The notes below the pieces were generated by a model. The model made no database searches. It had not been told where the DNA came from and saw nothing but the letters and a program-made list of their open reading frames with translations. The translations under genes and the position numbers were made by a program. Positions 33,939-43,650 of a stretch of 64,000 nt of DNA are shown here, one piece after another. Source of the DNA: Bacteroidales bacterium (GTDB lineage: Bacteria; Bacteroidota; Bacteroidia; Bacteroidales; F082). Positions within the stretch are counted from its first letter, which is position 1. Each line of letters begins with the position of its first letter. The DNA is taken from positions 1-64,000 of the forward strand of contig JAFPWT010000012.1 in the NCBI GenBank assembly GCA_017394865.1. The letters run 5' to 3'.

Positions 33939-34662
33939 TAAAATATGCGTGGTGATGCCGACCTACAACAACGGCGTCACTCTGCGCGATGTGGTGGAAC
34001 GGGTGTTGAAACACTGCGACAACCTCATCGTGGTCAACGACGGCTGCACCGATAATTCTACTGAAATTCTGGCTTCACTGGCCGACCAGGTCACTGTGGT
34101 CGACTACGGTCGCAACCGCGGCAAGGGCTACGCCTTAAAACAAGGCTTCCGGAAAGCCAAGGAACTGGGCTTCGACTATGCCATCACCATCGATAGCGAC
34201 GGACAGCATTTCCCTGAGGACATCCCTTTGTTCACAGAGGCACTGGAGCAACACCCCGGCGCCCTCATCGTAGGCAGCCGCAATCTCAATCAGGAAAACA
34301 TGCCGGGCAAGAACACCTTTGCCAACAAATTCTCCAACTTCTGGTTCAAGATACAAACGGGCATCAACTTGCCCGATACACAAACGGGCTACCGACTCTA
34401 TCCGCTGAAACGCCTGCCGCGGATCTTTAGTGCTCGCTATGAAGCTGAGTTGTCCCTATTGGTGTTTTCCGCATGGCGGGGAACAGATTTGGTGCCGATC
34501 AAGGTCAACGTGTATTATCCCGAAGATCGCGTCACCCACTTCCGTCCGTTTTGGGACTTTTTCCGTATCAGCGTGCTCAACACGATACTATGCCTGGTGG
34601 CCGTCGTCTACGGCTGGCCCTCACGGCTGATCCATAAAATCTTCAGGAGGGAAGGCTCATGA
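33925..34662 (+). CDS. Family 2 glycosyltransferase
   Basis: A 245-residue GT-A glycosyltransferase (DPM/ArnC-like subgroup): CVVMPTYNNGVTLRDVVERVL, VVNDGCTDNSTEIL, and the DXD-like ITIDSDGQHFPED. A C-terminal hydrophobic segment (VLNTILCLVAVVYGWPS) could anchor it to the membrane. It would add a sugar from a nucleotide or polyprenyl donor to the pigment or its lipid. Start chosen at ATG 33925, overlapping the previous stop by 14 bases; it overlaps the MMPL gene by four bases. Confidence 0.88.
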   Translation: MSPSDKICVVMPTYNNGVTLRDVVERVLKHCDNLIVVNDGCTDNSTEILASLADQVTVVDYGRNRGKGYALKQGFRKAKELGFDYAITIDSDGQHFPEDIPLFTEALEQHPGALIVGSRNLNQENMPGKNTFANKFSNFWFKIQTGINLPDTQTGYRLYPLKRLPRIFSARYEAELSLLVFSAWRGTDLVPIKVNVYYPEDRVTHFRPFWDFFRISVLNTILCLVAVVYGWPSRLIHKIFRREGS

Positions 34663-37600
34663 TCAAGTTCTTCCTTTCCATCTACGACCGCCTGTCGAAA
34701 AACAAACTTTTATCAGTTTTTATTTTACTGATTGTCATTGGTTTATGTGTATTTTCGGCACTACATCTGGATTATAAGGAGAACATTGCTGACTTCCTGC
34801 CCACCGACCCTGAGAAGGAACGCTATACTTCGGTTTACAACGACCTGAGTAACCAAGGCCAAATCACCATCATCTTCTCGGCCGATACGGCGAAAGTCAA
34901 AGGCGACGAGGCCCTTGACGCCTTGATGGCGGCCATGGATGATTTCGAATCCCATTGGGTTGCTACCGATACCGCCCATCTCGTCAACGATCTGCAATGT
35001 AAGGTGGATGGCAACCAGGTCTTTGATGCTATCGACTTCATCCGTGAGAATCCTCCTTTGTTTCTTACGGAAGACGACTATCATCGCATGGATTCGCTGC
35101 TGGCCGAGCCGGATTATGTGGCGACCTGCATGGAGAATATCAAGCGGATCCTGTCCATGCCCACCGTGAGCATGGTGGTCGATGGGGTGAAAGCCGACCC
35201 GCTTAACCTTTATTCGCCTGCCTTGCAGCGGCTGAATGACCTCAACCCGACGCAGGGCTATCGCATGGAGGAAGAATACCTCTTCAACGAGCGGGGCGAC
35301 AAGGGCTTTGCCTTCTTCTCTTCGCCCTTTGCGGGTAGCGACACCCAAGGCAACGCCAAGATTGTGGATCTTATCGACAAGGTAACGGAACAGACCGAAA
35401 ACGAACATCCCGAAGTGCGGATTTCGGCTGTGGGCGCACCCACCATCGCGGTCACCAACGCAAAACAGATCAAAAAAGACAGCTTCCTCTCCATCGCTCT
35501 GGCGCTGGTGCTGATCTTCGGCATCCTGATGTTCACCATGGCCCGCAAGCGCAACCTGATCTGGCTGGGCATCGCCGTCCTCTTTGGGTGGGTCTTTGCC
35601 TTGGCGGTAATCGCTTTGTTCAAGTCGAGCATCTCCATCATCGTGGTGGGGGTGGGCTCGGTGCTGGTGGGCATCGCGGTCAACTACCCGTTGCATTTCC
35701 TCGATCATATCAAGCAAGAGCCCAACAAACGCGAGGCTTTGAAGGATGTCATCATGCCCCTGGTCATCGGCAATATTACCACCGTGGCGGCTTTCGCCTG
35801 CCTGATGTTTGTGAAGGCTGAAGCCATGCGCGACCTGGGACTTTTCGGCGCCCTGACGCTTGTGGGGACCATCCTCTTCGTGATGGTGTTTCTGCCCCTT
35901 TATGCAGTGGTGCCCAAGAAAACCAAGAAACTCTTCGTTGATGACGGGAAGGCGCCTTCAGAGACTTGGCGAAAAGTGAAGCTTTACGCCTTTTGGCCGC
36001 TGATGATCATCACGCTGATTTTGGGTTACTTCAGTCAGAAAACCGCCTTTGACGCTGACCTCCACAATATCAATTATATGACCCGTCAGCAGCAGGATGA
36101 TCTTGCCTTGATGAGTGAGTCGCTGCAGAAAGAAGGGGAGACGGATCTGATTTATGTCGTCTCAGAAGCTGCAGGTTTTCAGGAGGCGGTCCTCCAAAAT
36201 GAGACCTTGATGACGAAACTTCAGGACATGATGCCCGACAGCGTCGAATACAACGTCTCTGGCTTGGACGGTCTGCTGCCTTCGCTGCAACGGCAGGAGC
36301 ACTCGCTGGTATTGTGGAACGACTTCTGGCAGCGGCATCCCGATCTGGCTGATCAGGTGAAGGCCGAGGCGGTGAAGGCTGGCTTCACAGAGAATGCCTT
36401 CTCCGTCTTCACCGATGGCATCGAAACGTCATATCATCCGCTGACGGAAAAGGAGATGGAGCCGCTGATGGCTTTGTGTGGTACCTATGCTTTGCAGCAT
36501 GACACGCTTTCGCGCGTGGTCAACTTTGTGCGAGTGCCCGCTAAGGCCTCTGAGCCTTTGAAACAGCAGTTGCGTGAGGCCATGCCTGATACGGGTTTTG
36601 CCTTTAGCATCAGCGACGTGGGCAACAACTTGGTCTCGGCCCTGTCCGACGACTTCGACTACATCCTTTATGTGTGCAGTTTCGTGGTGTTCTTCTTCCT
36701 CTGTGTGTCTTTCGGCCGTCTGGAGCTTTCGCTGCTGGCTTTCCTGCCCCTGGCGGTGGGATGGACCTGGATTTTGGGTATCATGAACCTTGGCGATATC
36801 AAGTTCAACATCGTGAACATCATCCTGGCGACGTTCATCTTCGGTCAGGGTGATGACTACACTATTTTCATCACTGAAGGCTTGCTCTACGAGTATGCTT
36901 ACGGCAAAAAGATACTGAAGAACTACCGCAACAGTGTTATTCTTTCGGGCATCCTGATGTTTATCGGCATAGGCACGTTGATCTTTGCCAAGCACCCTGC
37001 CATGCGTTCGCTGGGCGAGGTGGCCGTGATCGGCATGGCCGTAGTGGTGTTCATGGCCTGTTACCTGCCTCCCGTGATTTTCGGCTGGTTGACAAGGAAA
37101 AAAGGACAGCTCCGACAAGTGCCGCTAACCTTGATGCGGCTTATTAATACTTTTTTGACCCTGCTGGTCTTCGTGATCTTCGTCTTTGTGCTATTCACGC
37201 CATTCACGTTGATTTACATGTTGTTGGGACCGAACACGGAGAAAAAGCGCTATCGCTATCACAAGATCATCGCCGGCATCATTCGCTTCGCCTTGAAGCT
37301 GTTGCCGGGGGTGAAGTTCCATCTGAATAACCAATACGGTGAGACGTTTGAGAAGCCTGCCGTGATCATCGCCAACCATCAGTCGCATCTCGATTTGCTC
37401 TGCACCATCATGCTGCATCCCAAGGTGGTGTTGCTTACCACTGACTGGGTGTGGAAGAATCCGGTTTACGGCCTTGTCATCCGCTATGCCGAGTATTATC
37501 CGGTGTCAGACGGCTTCGACAAGAATTTGGAACGGCTGAAAAAACTGGTGGAACGCGGCTATTCCGTGGTGGTCTTCCCGGAAGGCACTCGCTCAGAGAC

Positions 37601-38156
37601 GGGAGAGATACTCCGTTTCCATAAGGGAGCTTTCCAGCTGGCGCAATCGCTTCAGATCGACATCCTGCCGGTGTTTATCCACGGAGCCAATCACGTGATG
37701 CCCAAGAAAGACATCGTACTGCGCAAGGGACAGCTTTATGTGGAAATCGGGCAGCGTACCCCGTATCAGGAACTGGCCGACGTTGAGACCCGAGCTTTGG
37801 CTTCGCGTTTTCGTAAGATGTATATTCAACATTTCGAGGAGATTCGCTATCAGCGAGAAAATACGGAATATGTGCTGCCTTATGTGCATTACAAGTACAT
37901 CTACAAGGGGGCCGAAGTGGAGCGCGAATGTCGACGTAACCTAAGGAAAATCAAGGCTCGTGCGTTAGAGATTGATGCCATGAGCCAGAAGACCATCACG
38001 ATACAGGATAACGGCTATGGCGAGCTGGGCTGGACAGTGGCCCTGGTGCATCGCGACGCACAGGTGTATGTCACGTTACCGGACGAAGACAGATACCTGC
38101 TGGCTTCACATTGCAGTGCTATCCCTGAAAACTTACATTTTATTTTAGAGCAATGA
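34659..38156 (+). CDS. MMPL/RND-type lipid exporter fused to a PlsC-type acyltransferase
   Basis: A 1165-residue fusion. Residues 1 to about 850 form an MMPL/RND exporter: one N-terminal helix, a periplasmic loop, and two helix bundles with VVGVGSVLVGIAVNYPLHF (about 330) and FIFGQGDDYTIFITEG (about 730). After a hydrophobic link, residues about 895-1040 are a 1-acylglycerol-phosphate acyltransferase domain with HX4D (NHQSHLD, His near 906) and FPEGTRSETGE. The C-terminal 110 residues are unassigned. Coupling export and acyl transfer fits extraction of a polyene lipid from the inner membrane. Overlaps neighbours by four bases on both sides. Confidence 0.88.
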   Translation: MIKFFLSIYDRLSKNKLLSVFILLIVIGLCVFSALHLDYKENIADFLPTDPEKERYTSVYNDLSNQGQITIIFSADTAKVKGDEALDALMAAMDDFESHWVATDTAHLVNDLQCKVDGNQVFDAIDFIRENPPLFLTEDDYHRMDSLLAEPDYVATCMENIKRILSMPTVSMVVDGVKADPLNLYSPALQRLNDLNPTQGYRMEEEYLFNERGDKGFAFFSSPFAGSDTQGNAKIVDLIDKVTEQTENEHPEVRISAVGAPTIAVTNAKQIKKDSFLSIALALVLIFGILMFTMARKRNLIWLGIAVLFGWVFALAVIALFKSSISIIVVGVGSVLVGIAVNYPLHFLDHIKQEPNKREALKDVIMPLVIGNITTVAAFACLMFVKAEAMRDLGLFGALTLVGTILFVMVFLPLYAVVPKKTKKLFVDDGKAPSETWRKVKLYAFWPLMIITLILGYFSQKTAFDADLHNINYMTRQQQDDLALMSESLQKEGETDLIYVVSEAAGFQEAVLQNETLMTKLQDMMPDSVEYNVSGLDGLLPSLQRQEHSLVLWNDFWQRHPDLADQVKAEAVKAGFTENAFSVFTDGIETSYHPLTEKEMEPLMALCGTYALQHDTLSRVVNFVRVPAKASEPLKQQLREAMPDTGFAFSISDVGNNLVSALSDDFDYILYVCSFVVFFFLCVSFGRLELSLLAFLPLAVGWTWILGIMNLGDIKFNIVNIILATFIFGQGDDYTIFITEGLLYEYAYGKKILKNYRNSVILSGILMFIGIGTLIFAKHPAMRSLGEVAVIGMAVVVFMACYLPPVIFGWLTRKKGQLRQVPLTLMRLINTFLTLLVFVIFVFVLFTPFTLIYMLLGPNTEKKRYRYHKIIAGIIRFALKLLPGVKFHLNNQYGETFEKPAVIIANHQSHLDLLCTIMLHPKVVLLTTDWVWKNPVYGLVIRYAEYYPVSDGFDKNLERLKKLVERGYSVVVFPEGTRSETGEILRFHKGAFQLAQSLQIDILPVFIHGANHVMPKKDIVLRKGQLYVEIGQRTPYQELADVETRALASRFRKMYIQHFEEIRYQRENTEYVLPYVHYKYIYKGAEVERECRRNLRKIKARALEIDAMSQKTITIQDNGYGELGWTVALVHRDAQVYVTLPDEDRYLLASHCSAIPENLHFILEQ

Positions 38157-39697
38157 AGGAAAGTGTCAATATAGAAAACGATTTGGAGCATGCCGACAAA
38201 AAAACGGTAATCGTCATTGGTGGCGGTCTCGGCGGACTGGTGTCGGGTGCCTTGTTGGCCAAGGAAGGCTACAAGGTGACGGTGTTGGAGAAAAACGCCA
38301 TCATCGGAGGCGGCTTGCAGTGTTTCAAGCGCAAGGGCGTTAGCTTCCCGACGGGGATGCATGTGTTCGGCGGTTTCGGCGAAGGCGGCCAGCTACGAAA
38401 GATATTCTCCTATCTCGGCATCATGGATCGTCTCTCGATTCGTGCTATGGATGAGGATGGTTACGATGTCGTTACGGTGCTTGAGGATGGCTCCACGTAT
38501 CGCATACCAAAAGGCATGGAGCAGTACATCAGTTTCCTGTCGGAGCTCTTTCCTGCCGAAAAAGATGGCATCAAGGCATATTTTGACAAGATCTATTCGT
38601 TAACAGAAGAGGAGAATCTGTTTTATTTGCGTGAGCAGCCGTCGCAGTTGTTCATGTCGTTCTCGGAAGACGCCGTCGCCCCCTTTGATGAACTCATGGA
38701 CCGTTATATCAGCGATCCAAAATTGAAAGGCCTGTTATCCTACTTGAATCCACTTTTTGGTGGTGTGGCAGGTACGACACCTGCTTTCATGGGTGCGCTT
38801 CTCAACATCCTCCATATCGGAGGTACTTACCAGTTTGTTGGAGGCAGCCAGCAGATGGCTGATTTGCTGAAGGAGGTGATCGAAGAGGCTGGCGGCAAGG
38901 TGATCTCGGGTGAGGAAGTGGTCAAGATCGAGGTGGTGGATCACGAGGTGCAGGAGGTCGTCACTAAAAAAGGGAATATTTATCGTGCCGACGGATACAT
39001 TTCTGATGTCCATCCGGATGTGCTTTTGCGTCTCGTCGATGAGAAGGCCTTCCCGGTCTCTTTCACAAAGCGTCTGCGAATGGTCTCAGAGACCTATTCC
39101 AGTTTCAAAGTCTATGTCAAATTCAAGGAAAAAGCCTTCCCATACAGTAACCACATTAGCTATTGTATGGAACGGTACGATGCCAAGTATGACACAAAGG
39201 CCCTAAAGGAAGAAGAGTGGCCGGCTCGTCTGATGTATTACACGCCAGTCGTTGAAGGTCAGGGTGAATATGCTGAGACGATGGTCATCATCGGGGAGAT
39301 GGATTATGAATGGGTGAAACCTTGGGAAGATACCAGGACGGGTCGCAGGGGAGCATCGTATGAGCAATGGAAACAGAAGATGACTGAAAAGGTGCTTGAC
39401 TTCATGGAAAGGCTGTACCCAGGTTTCCGCGACAACATTGATTTCGTGATGGCTTCGTCGCCGCTTACCATCCGCGATTACTACGGCAACAAAGAAGGCT
39501 CCAACTATGGCTTCCAGAAAGACAGTCGCGACATCATGCTCTCGCAGCTGTTTGTGTTCACGAAGGTGAAGAAGCTGTACCTGACGGGTCAGAACGTCAA
39601 CATACACGGTCTGTGCGGCGTTTCGCTCACGGCCATTCAGACGGCTGAGGCTTTTGTGGGGCAGAATGTCATTGTGCGTAAAATCAACAATTTTTAA
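38153..39697 (+). CDS. FAD-dependent oxidoreductase, phytoene desaturase/CrtI-like
   Basis: A 514-residue NAD(P)/FAD-binding protein. The Rossmann motif VIVIGGGLGGLVSGALLAKEG lies near residue 19, followed by EKNAIIGGGLQCF. The C-terminal FAD-contact segment LTGQNVNIHGLCGVSLTAI is like that of carotenoid desaturases and isomerases. Its substrate may be the polyene chain (desaturation, isomerisation or oxygenation). Overlaps the MMPL gene by four bases and is the last gene before an internal promoter box. Confidence 0.85.
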   Translation: MKESVNIENDLEHADKKTVIVIGGGLGGLVSGALLAKEGYKVTVLEKNAIIGGGLQCFKRKGVSFPTGMHVFGGFGEGGQLRKIFSYLGIMDRLSIRAMDEDGYDVVTVLEDGSTYRIPKGMEQYISFLSELFPAEKDGIKAYFDKIYSLTEEENLFYLREQPSQLFMSFSEDAVAPFDELMDRYISDPKLKGLLSYLNPLFGGVAGTTPAFMGALLNILHIGGTYQFVGGSQQMADLLKEVIEEAGGKVISGEEVVKIEVVDHEVQEVVTKKGNIYRADGYISDVHPDVLLRLVDEKAFPVSFTKRLRMVSETYSSFKVYVKFKEKAFPYSNHISYCMERYDAKYDTKALKEEEWPARLMYYTPVVEGQGEYAETMVIIGEMDYEWVKPWEDTRTGRRGASYEQWKQKMTEKVLDFMERLYPGFRDNIDFVMASSPLTIRDYYGNKEGSNYGFQKDSRDIMLSQLFVFTKVKKLYLTGQNVNIHGLCGVSLTAIQTAEAFVGQNVIVRKINNF

Positions 39698-39715
39698 ATC
39701 CAACGAATTTTTTTG

Positions 39716-39723
39716 TATCTTTG
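39716..39723 (+). promoter_or_regulatory. Internal -7 box (TATCTTTG) before the radical SAM gene
   Basis: TATCTTTG in the 44-bp gap after the CrtI-like gene, 19 bp before the ATG at 39742. It could give the distal genes independent expression. Confidence 0.6.
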
Positions 39724-39741
39724 CCGATTCAATCACTGAAT

Positions 39742-41082
39742 ATGGATACAATTAAGCTGAAATTGATATACCCCAAGTGGAACAAACTGCCGGGTCAGAC
39801 GACATTTAACCTGCCGCCTCACGGTCCGGTGGCCTTTGCTGCCACACTGCCCGAGTATGTCGACATCTCGTTTACCGACGAGAATGTGGAAGCCATCGAT
39901 TTCGATGAGGAATGCGATCTCGTGGCGCTCTCCATGATGTTGACCACCCAGGTGAAACGGGGCTGGGCCATCGCCGAGGAATACCATAAACGCGGCAAGA
40001 CCGTCCTCGCCGGCGGTATCTCCACCATGCTTCATGCTGAGGAGATGGTCAACCATGTCGACAGCGTCTTTTTGGGTGAGTCGGAGGGTCGCTCCGAACA
40101 GGTCATCCAAGACTGGAAGAACGGCTGCCTGAAGAAGATTTACAACTACATCGGCAACATGCCGGATATTGGTACGGTGGGTCCTTGCCGCCGTGACCTG
40201 TACAAACGGGAACTCTATAACCACAAAGGCGTGCAGATGGTCGACCTCTTCAACGCCTCACGTGGCTGCCGTTTCAGTTGCTACCCCTGTGCTGTGTCGT
40301 ATCTGGGTGGACGAAAATTCCGTCCTCGCCCTGTAGACAAAGTGGTGGAGGATATGGCGGGCATCGAGAACAACCGTCTCTTTATCGTCGATAACTCGCT
40401 GGCACAGGACAAACAGTGGGAGATGGATCTTTTCAGAGCCATAGCCCCCCTGAAGAAGAAATGGATCAGCCATACCATCGAAGACGACCCTGAGGTGCTC
40501 GACTTGGCCGCCAAGGCTGGCGCTTGGTATGTGTATCAGGCCGTCTACGACACCTCTGACTATATCAAGGAACGTGTAAAACGCTACCATGACTACGGCA
40601 TCGGCGTGGAAGGCACCATCCTTTTCGGCCTCGACAACCAGACCGAAGACGACATCAAGCGCCTCATCGACTTCTTGGGCGAGATCGACCTCGATCTGGC
40701 GGAGTTCACCATCTTCGCTCCCTTCCCGCACACCAAAGGCCACGACGACCTGTTGCGCCAAGGACGTATCTTCGACTTCGATTGGGATCACTACAACGCC
40801 GGTCAGGTGGTCTATCAACCCAAACATATGTCGCCCGAGAAGCTGCAGGATCTCTACGAATACGCATGGAAGAGTTTCTATGCCAGCGAGAGCCAGGAAC
40901 AAAAGATGTTCCGCCTGTTCTGCAACGTGGCACTGCGCGAAATGGAAGATGGTACCTACCGTCCGCGCGACCGCCGTTTGGCCAACAAGTCGTTCGGCCG
41001 CGATGTGGATCGCTCGAAGCGCAACGTCAACGTCAGGACAGAGAGCCAAAAGTTAAATCTTGATGCATTAAATCAAAAATGA
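39742..41082 (+). CDS. B12-binding-domain radical SAM enzyme
   Basis: A 446-residue class B type radical SAM protein. The N-terminal cobalamin-binding-like domain contains DLVALSMMLTTQVKRG and TVLAGGISTMLHAEEM. The iron-sulfur motif CX3CX2C is Cys176, Cys180, Cys183 (RGCRFSCYPCAVS). GVEGTILFGLDNQTEDD and EFTIFAPFPHT follow, as in BchE/HpnJ-like members. These enzymes methylate, cyclise or rearrange unreactive carbons. Its product here is unknown. A 120-residue unknown protein is coupled to it (4-base overlap). Confidence 0.85.
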   Translation: MDTIKLKLIYPKWNKLPGQTTFNLPPHGPVAFAATLPEYVDISFTDENVEAIDFDEECDLVALSMMLTTQVKRGWAIAEEYHKRGKTVLAGGISTMLHAEEMVNHVDSVFLGESEGRSEQVIQDWKNGCLKKIYNYIGNMPDIGTVGPCRRDLYKRELYNHKGVQMVDLFNASRGCRFSCYPCAVSYLGGRKFRPRPVDKVVEDMAGIENNRLFIVDNSLAQDKQWEMDLFRAIAPLKKKWISHTIEDDPEVLDLAAKAGAWYVYQAVYDTSDYIKERVKRYHDYGIGVEGTILFGLDNQTEDDIKRLIDFLGEIDLDLAEFTIFAPFPHTKGHDDLLRQGRIFDFDWDHYNAGQVVYQPKHMSPEKLQDLYEYAWKSFYASESQEQKMFRLFCNVALREMEDGTYRPRDRRLANKSFGRDVDRSKRNVNVRTESQKLNLDALNQK

Positions 41083-41441
41083 AAGTATCACCAGAATATT
41101 ACGATGAAATATTTCCTTTCAAAGGCGAGTGGGACATGGAATCCACCTGTGGCCTGAAAATCAGGGAAGTGGAAGGAAAGACCTATGTGATCGTGACCGA
41201 GTTGTACCAAGACAACCCGGGTTCCTCCGTGACCTATGCCGGTCGCAAGCTGGCCGACCAGATCTGCGAGGCGAAAAACTTGAAACTGGAAGACATCGTC
41301 TATTTGGAATGCACTCCGAATACCAACTCGAAGCTGTCATTCTACGACGAGGAGTATTTCCAAGTGGATTTCTTCGCCGACATGCAGCATAAATACCGTC
41401 AGCTCACGAAAGAGGAGGTGATGAGAATCCTAAGTAAATGA
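41079..41441 (+). CDS. Conserved-looking small protein of unknown function
   Basis: A 120-residue soluble, acidic protein with no signal peptide or membrane segment. I do not recognise a family. Notable parts are EGKTYVIVTELYQDNPGSSVT, AGRKLADQIC and the C-terminal tail EEVMRILSK. Overlaps of four bases with both neighbours show that it is translated with the radical SAM enzyme and the esterase. It could be an accessory subunit of the radical SAM enzyme (inference from position only). Confidence 0.7.
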   Translation: MKVSPEYYDEIFPFKGEWDMESTCGLKIREVEGKTYVIVTELYQDNPGSSVTYAGRKLADQICEAKNLKLEDIVYLECTPNTNSKLSFYDEEYFQVDFFADMQHKYRQLTKEEVMRILSK

Positions 41442-42328
41442 AAAAGATCCTATTACTGATTTTTAGTCTGTTATTTTACACGGGGATGGCGAAAGCACAG
41501 GAGAAGATCTGGAAAGGCATAGGTGTAAGTCACGGCAATCAAGTCACCTTGGAGGCTTATTTGGCTGAGGACAACCCGGAAGGTCGTGCTGTGATCATCT
41601 GTGCCGGAGGAAGTTATTTCTGGCTCGACCAGCATTATGAAGGCGATTCAGTGGCCTACTGGTTGCAGCAAAATGGCATCTCGGCCTTCGTCCTGCGCTA
41701 CCGTACCGCCGGCTATGTGGATTTCGCACTCCATTACCGTAGCCTGTTCCGCGGCAACCGCCACCCCGACATGATCACCGACGCCCAACGTGCCTTGCAA
41801 TGGGTTCGCGAACATGCCGAAGAATACCATGTCAACCCCGACAAAGTGGGGATGATAGGCTTCTCGGCAGGTGGCCATCTCGTGGTGTCGGCGGCATGTT
41901 ACCACGACGTGGATTTCCTGCAGCGGCAGGGTATCACGACAGAAGTCAGCCTCAAGCCGACGTTCGTTGCGGCAATCTATCCCGTGGTCACCATGTACGA
42001 ACCCTATGTGCACAAACGCTCACGTCGCGGACTGATGGGGCGAAACCGTAATTTCGACGAGGCCGTTCTCGACACTCTCTCCTTGGAACGTCATATCCCC
42101 GCCGACTGCCCTCCGGTGTTCATCGCCAACTGCGTCGACGACCCGGTGGTCGACTACCATAATTCTGTCTTGCTCGACTCAGCCCTCACCGTAGCCAACA
42201 TCAACCACCGCTACCTGCAGTTTGCCACGGGCGGCCATGGCTTCGGCACCAGCGAGAGAAAAGGCAGCAAAGAATGCCATGCATGGAAACAAGAGTTCCT
42301 GAAATGGCTCAGTGAAATCGATTTCTAA
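41438..42328 (+). CDS. Exported alpha/beta-hydrolase (esterase/lipase-like)
   Basis: A 296-residue hydrolase with a signal peptide ending GMAKAQ at about 21. The oxyanion region is AVIICAGGSYFWLDQHYEG, the nucleophile elbow GFSAGGH (Ser near 148), with late Asp (CVDDPVVDYH) and His (GGHGFGTSE) completing the triad. It resembles the acetyl-xylan-esterase/BD-FAE group. In this operon it may hydrolyse or transfer an ester in the periplasm. The gene is coupled to its upstream neighbour by an ATGA overlap. Confidence 0.83.
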   Translation: MKKILLLIFSLLFYTGMAKAQEKIWKGIGVSHGNQVTLEAYLAEDNPEGRAVIICAGGSYFWLDQHYEGDSVAYWLQQNGISAFVLRYRTAGYVDFALHYRSLFRGNRHPDMITDAQRALQWVREHAEEYHVNPDKVGMIGFSAGGHLVVSAACYHDVDFLQRQGITTEVSLKPTFVAAIYPVVTMYEPYVHKRSRRGLMGRNRNFDEAVLDTLSLERHIPADCPPVFIANCVDDPVVDYHNSVLLDSALTVANINHRYLQFATGGHGFGTSERKGSKECHAWKQEFLKWLSEIDF

Positions 42329-42342
42329 TTCAATCTTTTGTC

Positions 42343-43644
42343 ATGATAAACAACAACGATATTGAATTCCAGTCTGTTGAGCAGATCAAGGCCTACCAAG
42401 AAAACCTGCTCCATGAGGCATTGGCTTATTTGGAGACCCATTCGCCATATTACAAGCGGATGTTCAAGAGCTATGGCATTCACATCGACAAGATCAAGCA
42501 TATCGAAGATCTGGTGAAAATTCCATTCACCGAGAAGAAAGACCTCCAACTCTTCAACGAGGAATTCCTCTGCTGCCCGAAGGACAAGATTATCGATTAC
42601 ATCACCACTTCTGGCACTCTGGGCGATCCCGTCACCTTCGGCTGCACCGAGAAGGACTTGCAACGTCTGGCCTACAATGAGAAGAAGTCGTTTGAATGCG
42701 CCGGCGTGCGTCCAGGCAATGTGGTGCAACTGATGACCACCCTCGACAAGCGTTTCATGGCGGGACTGGCTTATTTCCTTGGTTTACGCGAACTGGGCGC
42801 CGGCGTCATCCGTGTCGGCAATGGCATCCCTGAGTTGCAATGGGACACCATCCGTCGCATCAAGCCCGACACCATCATGTGTGTGCCGTCGTTTATCCTG
42901 AAACTGATACAGTACGCCGAAGAACATAACATCGACTACAAAAATAGCAGCATCCGCCGCATCATCGGCATCGGCGAGGGACTGCGCGACCAGGACTTCA
43001 ACCTTAACCTGCTGGGTGAGAAGATCAAGGAGAAATGGGATGTGCAGCTCTTTGCCACCTATTCTTCTACGGAGATGGGCGCCACTTTCTCGGAATGCGA
43101 ATACGGCCTCGGCGGTCACGTGCACCCCGAACTGATCATCGTGGAGATCATCGGCGATGACGGTCTGCCGGTGCCTGACGGACAACCCGGTGAAATTGTG
43201 GTCACCACCCTCGGCGTGGAAGCCATGCCGTTGCTGCGTTTCCGCACAGGCGACATCGCCGCCAAGATCATCGATCAATGCAAGTGCGGACGCAACTCCT
43301 ACCGCCTGACACCCCTCGTGGGACGGAAAAACAATATGATCAAGCTGAAAGGCACCACGCTTTACCCACCGGCGATCAACGATGTGCTCGACAATACTGA
43401 TTTCGTTGAGAACTACGTCATCGAAGTGCGCCAAAGCGAAGCTGGCACTGACGATGTGGTGGTGAAAATTGGCCTGAAGTACCAGCCTGATTTTGATGTC
43501 GTCAAAGTGCTGAAGGACAGTTTTCGCTCGAGGATCCGCGTGGCTCCGGCCATCGAGATTCACCCTGTGGACGAGATCAGACAGATCAACTATCCGGCAA
43601 AAAGTCGTAAACCCATTAAGTTCATCGACTTAAGAAATAAGTGA
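42343..43644 (+). CDS. PaaK-like aryl-acid AMP-ligase
   Basis: A 433-residue member of the phenylacetate-CoA ligase family: TTSGTLGDPVTFG (P-loop), YSSTEMGATF, LRFRTGDIA and a C-terminal GRKNNMIKLKGTTLYPP. It activates an aryl acid as the AMP ester and transfers it to CoA or an ACP. With the ammonia-lyase at the head of the cluster, the natural candidate substrate is 4-coumarate, making this the starter-loading enzyme. Spaced 14 bases from the esterase gene. Confidence 0.88.
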   Translation: MINNNDIEFQSVEQIKAYQENLLHEALAYLETHSPYYKRMFKSYGIHIDKIKHIEDLVKIPFTEKKDLQLFNEEFLCCPKDKIIDYITTSGTLGDPVTFGCTEKDLQRLAYNEKKSFECAGVRPGNVVQLMTTLDKRFMAGLAYFLGLRELGAGVIRVGNGIPELQWDTIRRIKPDTIMCVPSFILKLIQYAEEHNIDYKNSSIRRIIGIGEGLRDQDFNLNLLGEKIKEKWDVQLFATYSSTEMGATFSECEYGLGGHVHPELIIVEIIGDDGLPVPDGQPGEIVVTTLGVEAMPLLRFRTGDIAAKIIDQCKCGRNSYRLTPLVGRKNNMIKLKGTTLYPPAINDVLDNTDFVENYVIEVRQSEAGTDDVVVKIGLKYQPDFDVVKVLKDSFRSRIRVAPAIEIHPVDEIRQINYPAKSRKPIKFIDLRNK

Positions 43645-43650
43645 TTGGTA

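Noticed and set aside
21145..41082. Carotenoid cluster, suggested by the CrtI-like oxidoreductase
   Set aside because: There is no phytoene synthase, GGPP synthase or lycopene cyclase; the surrounding genes are type II polyketide.
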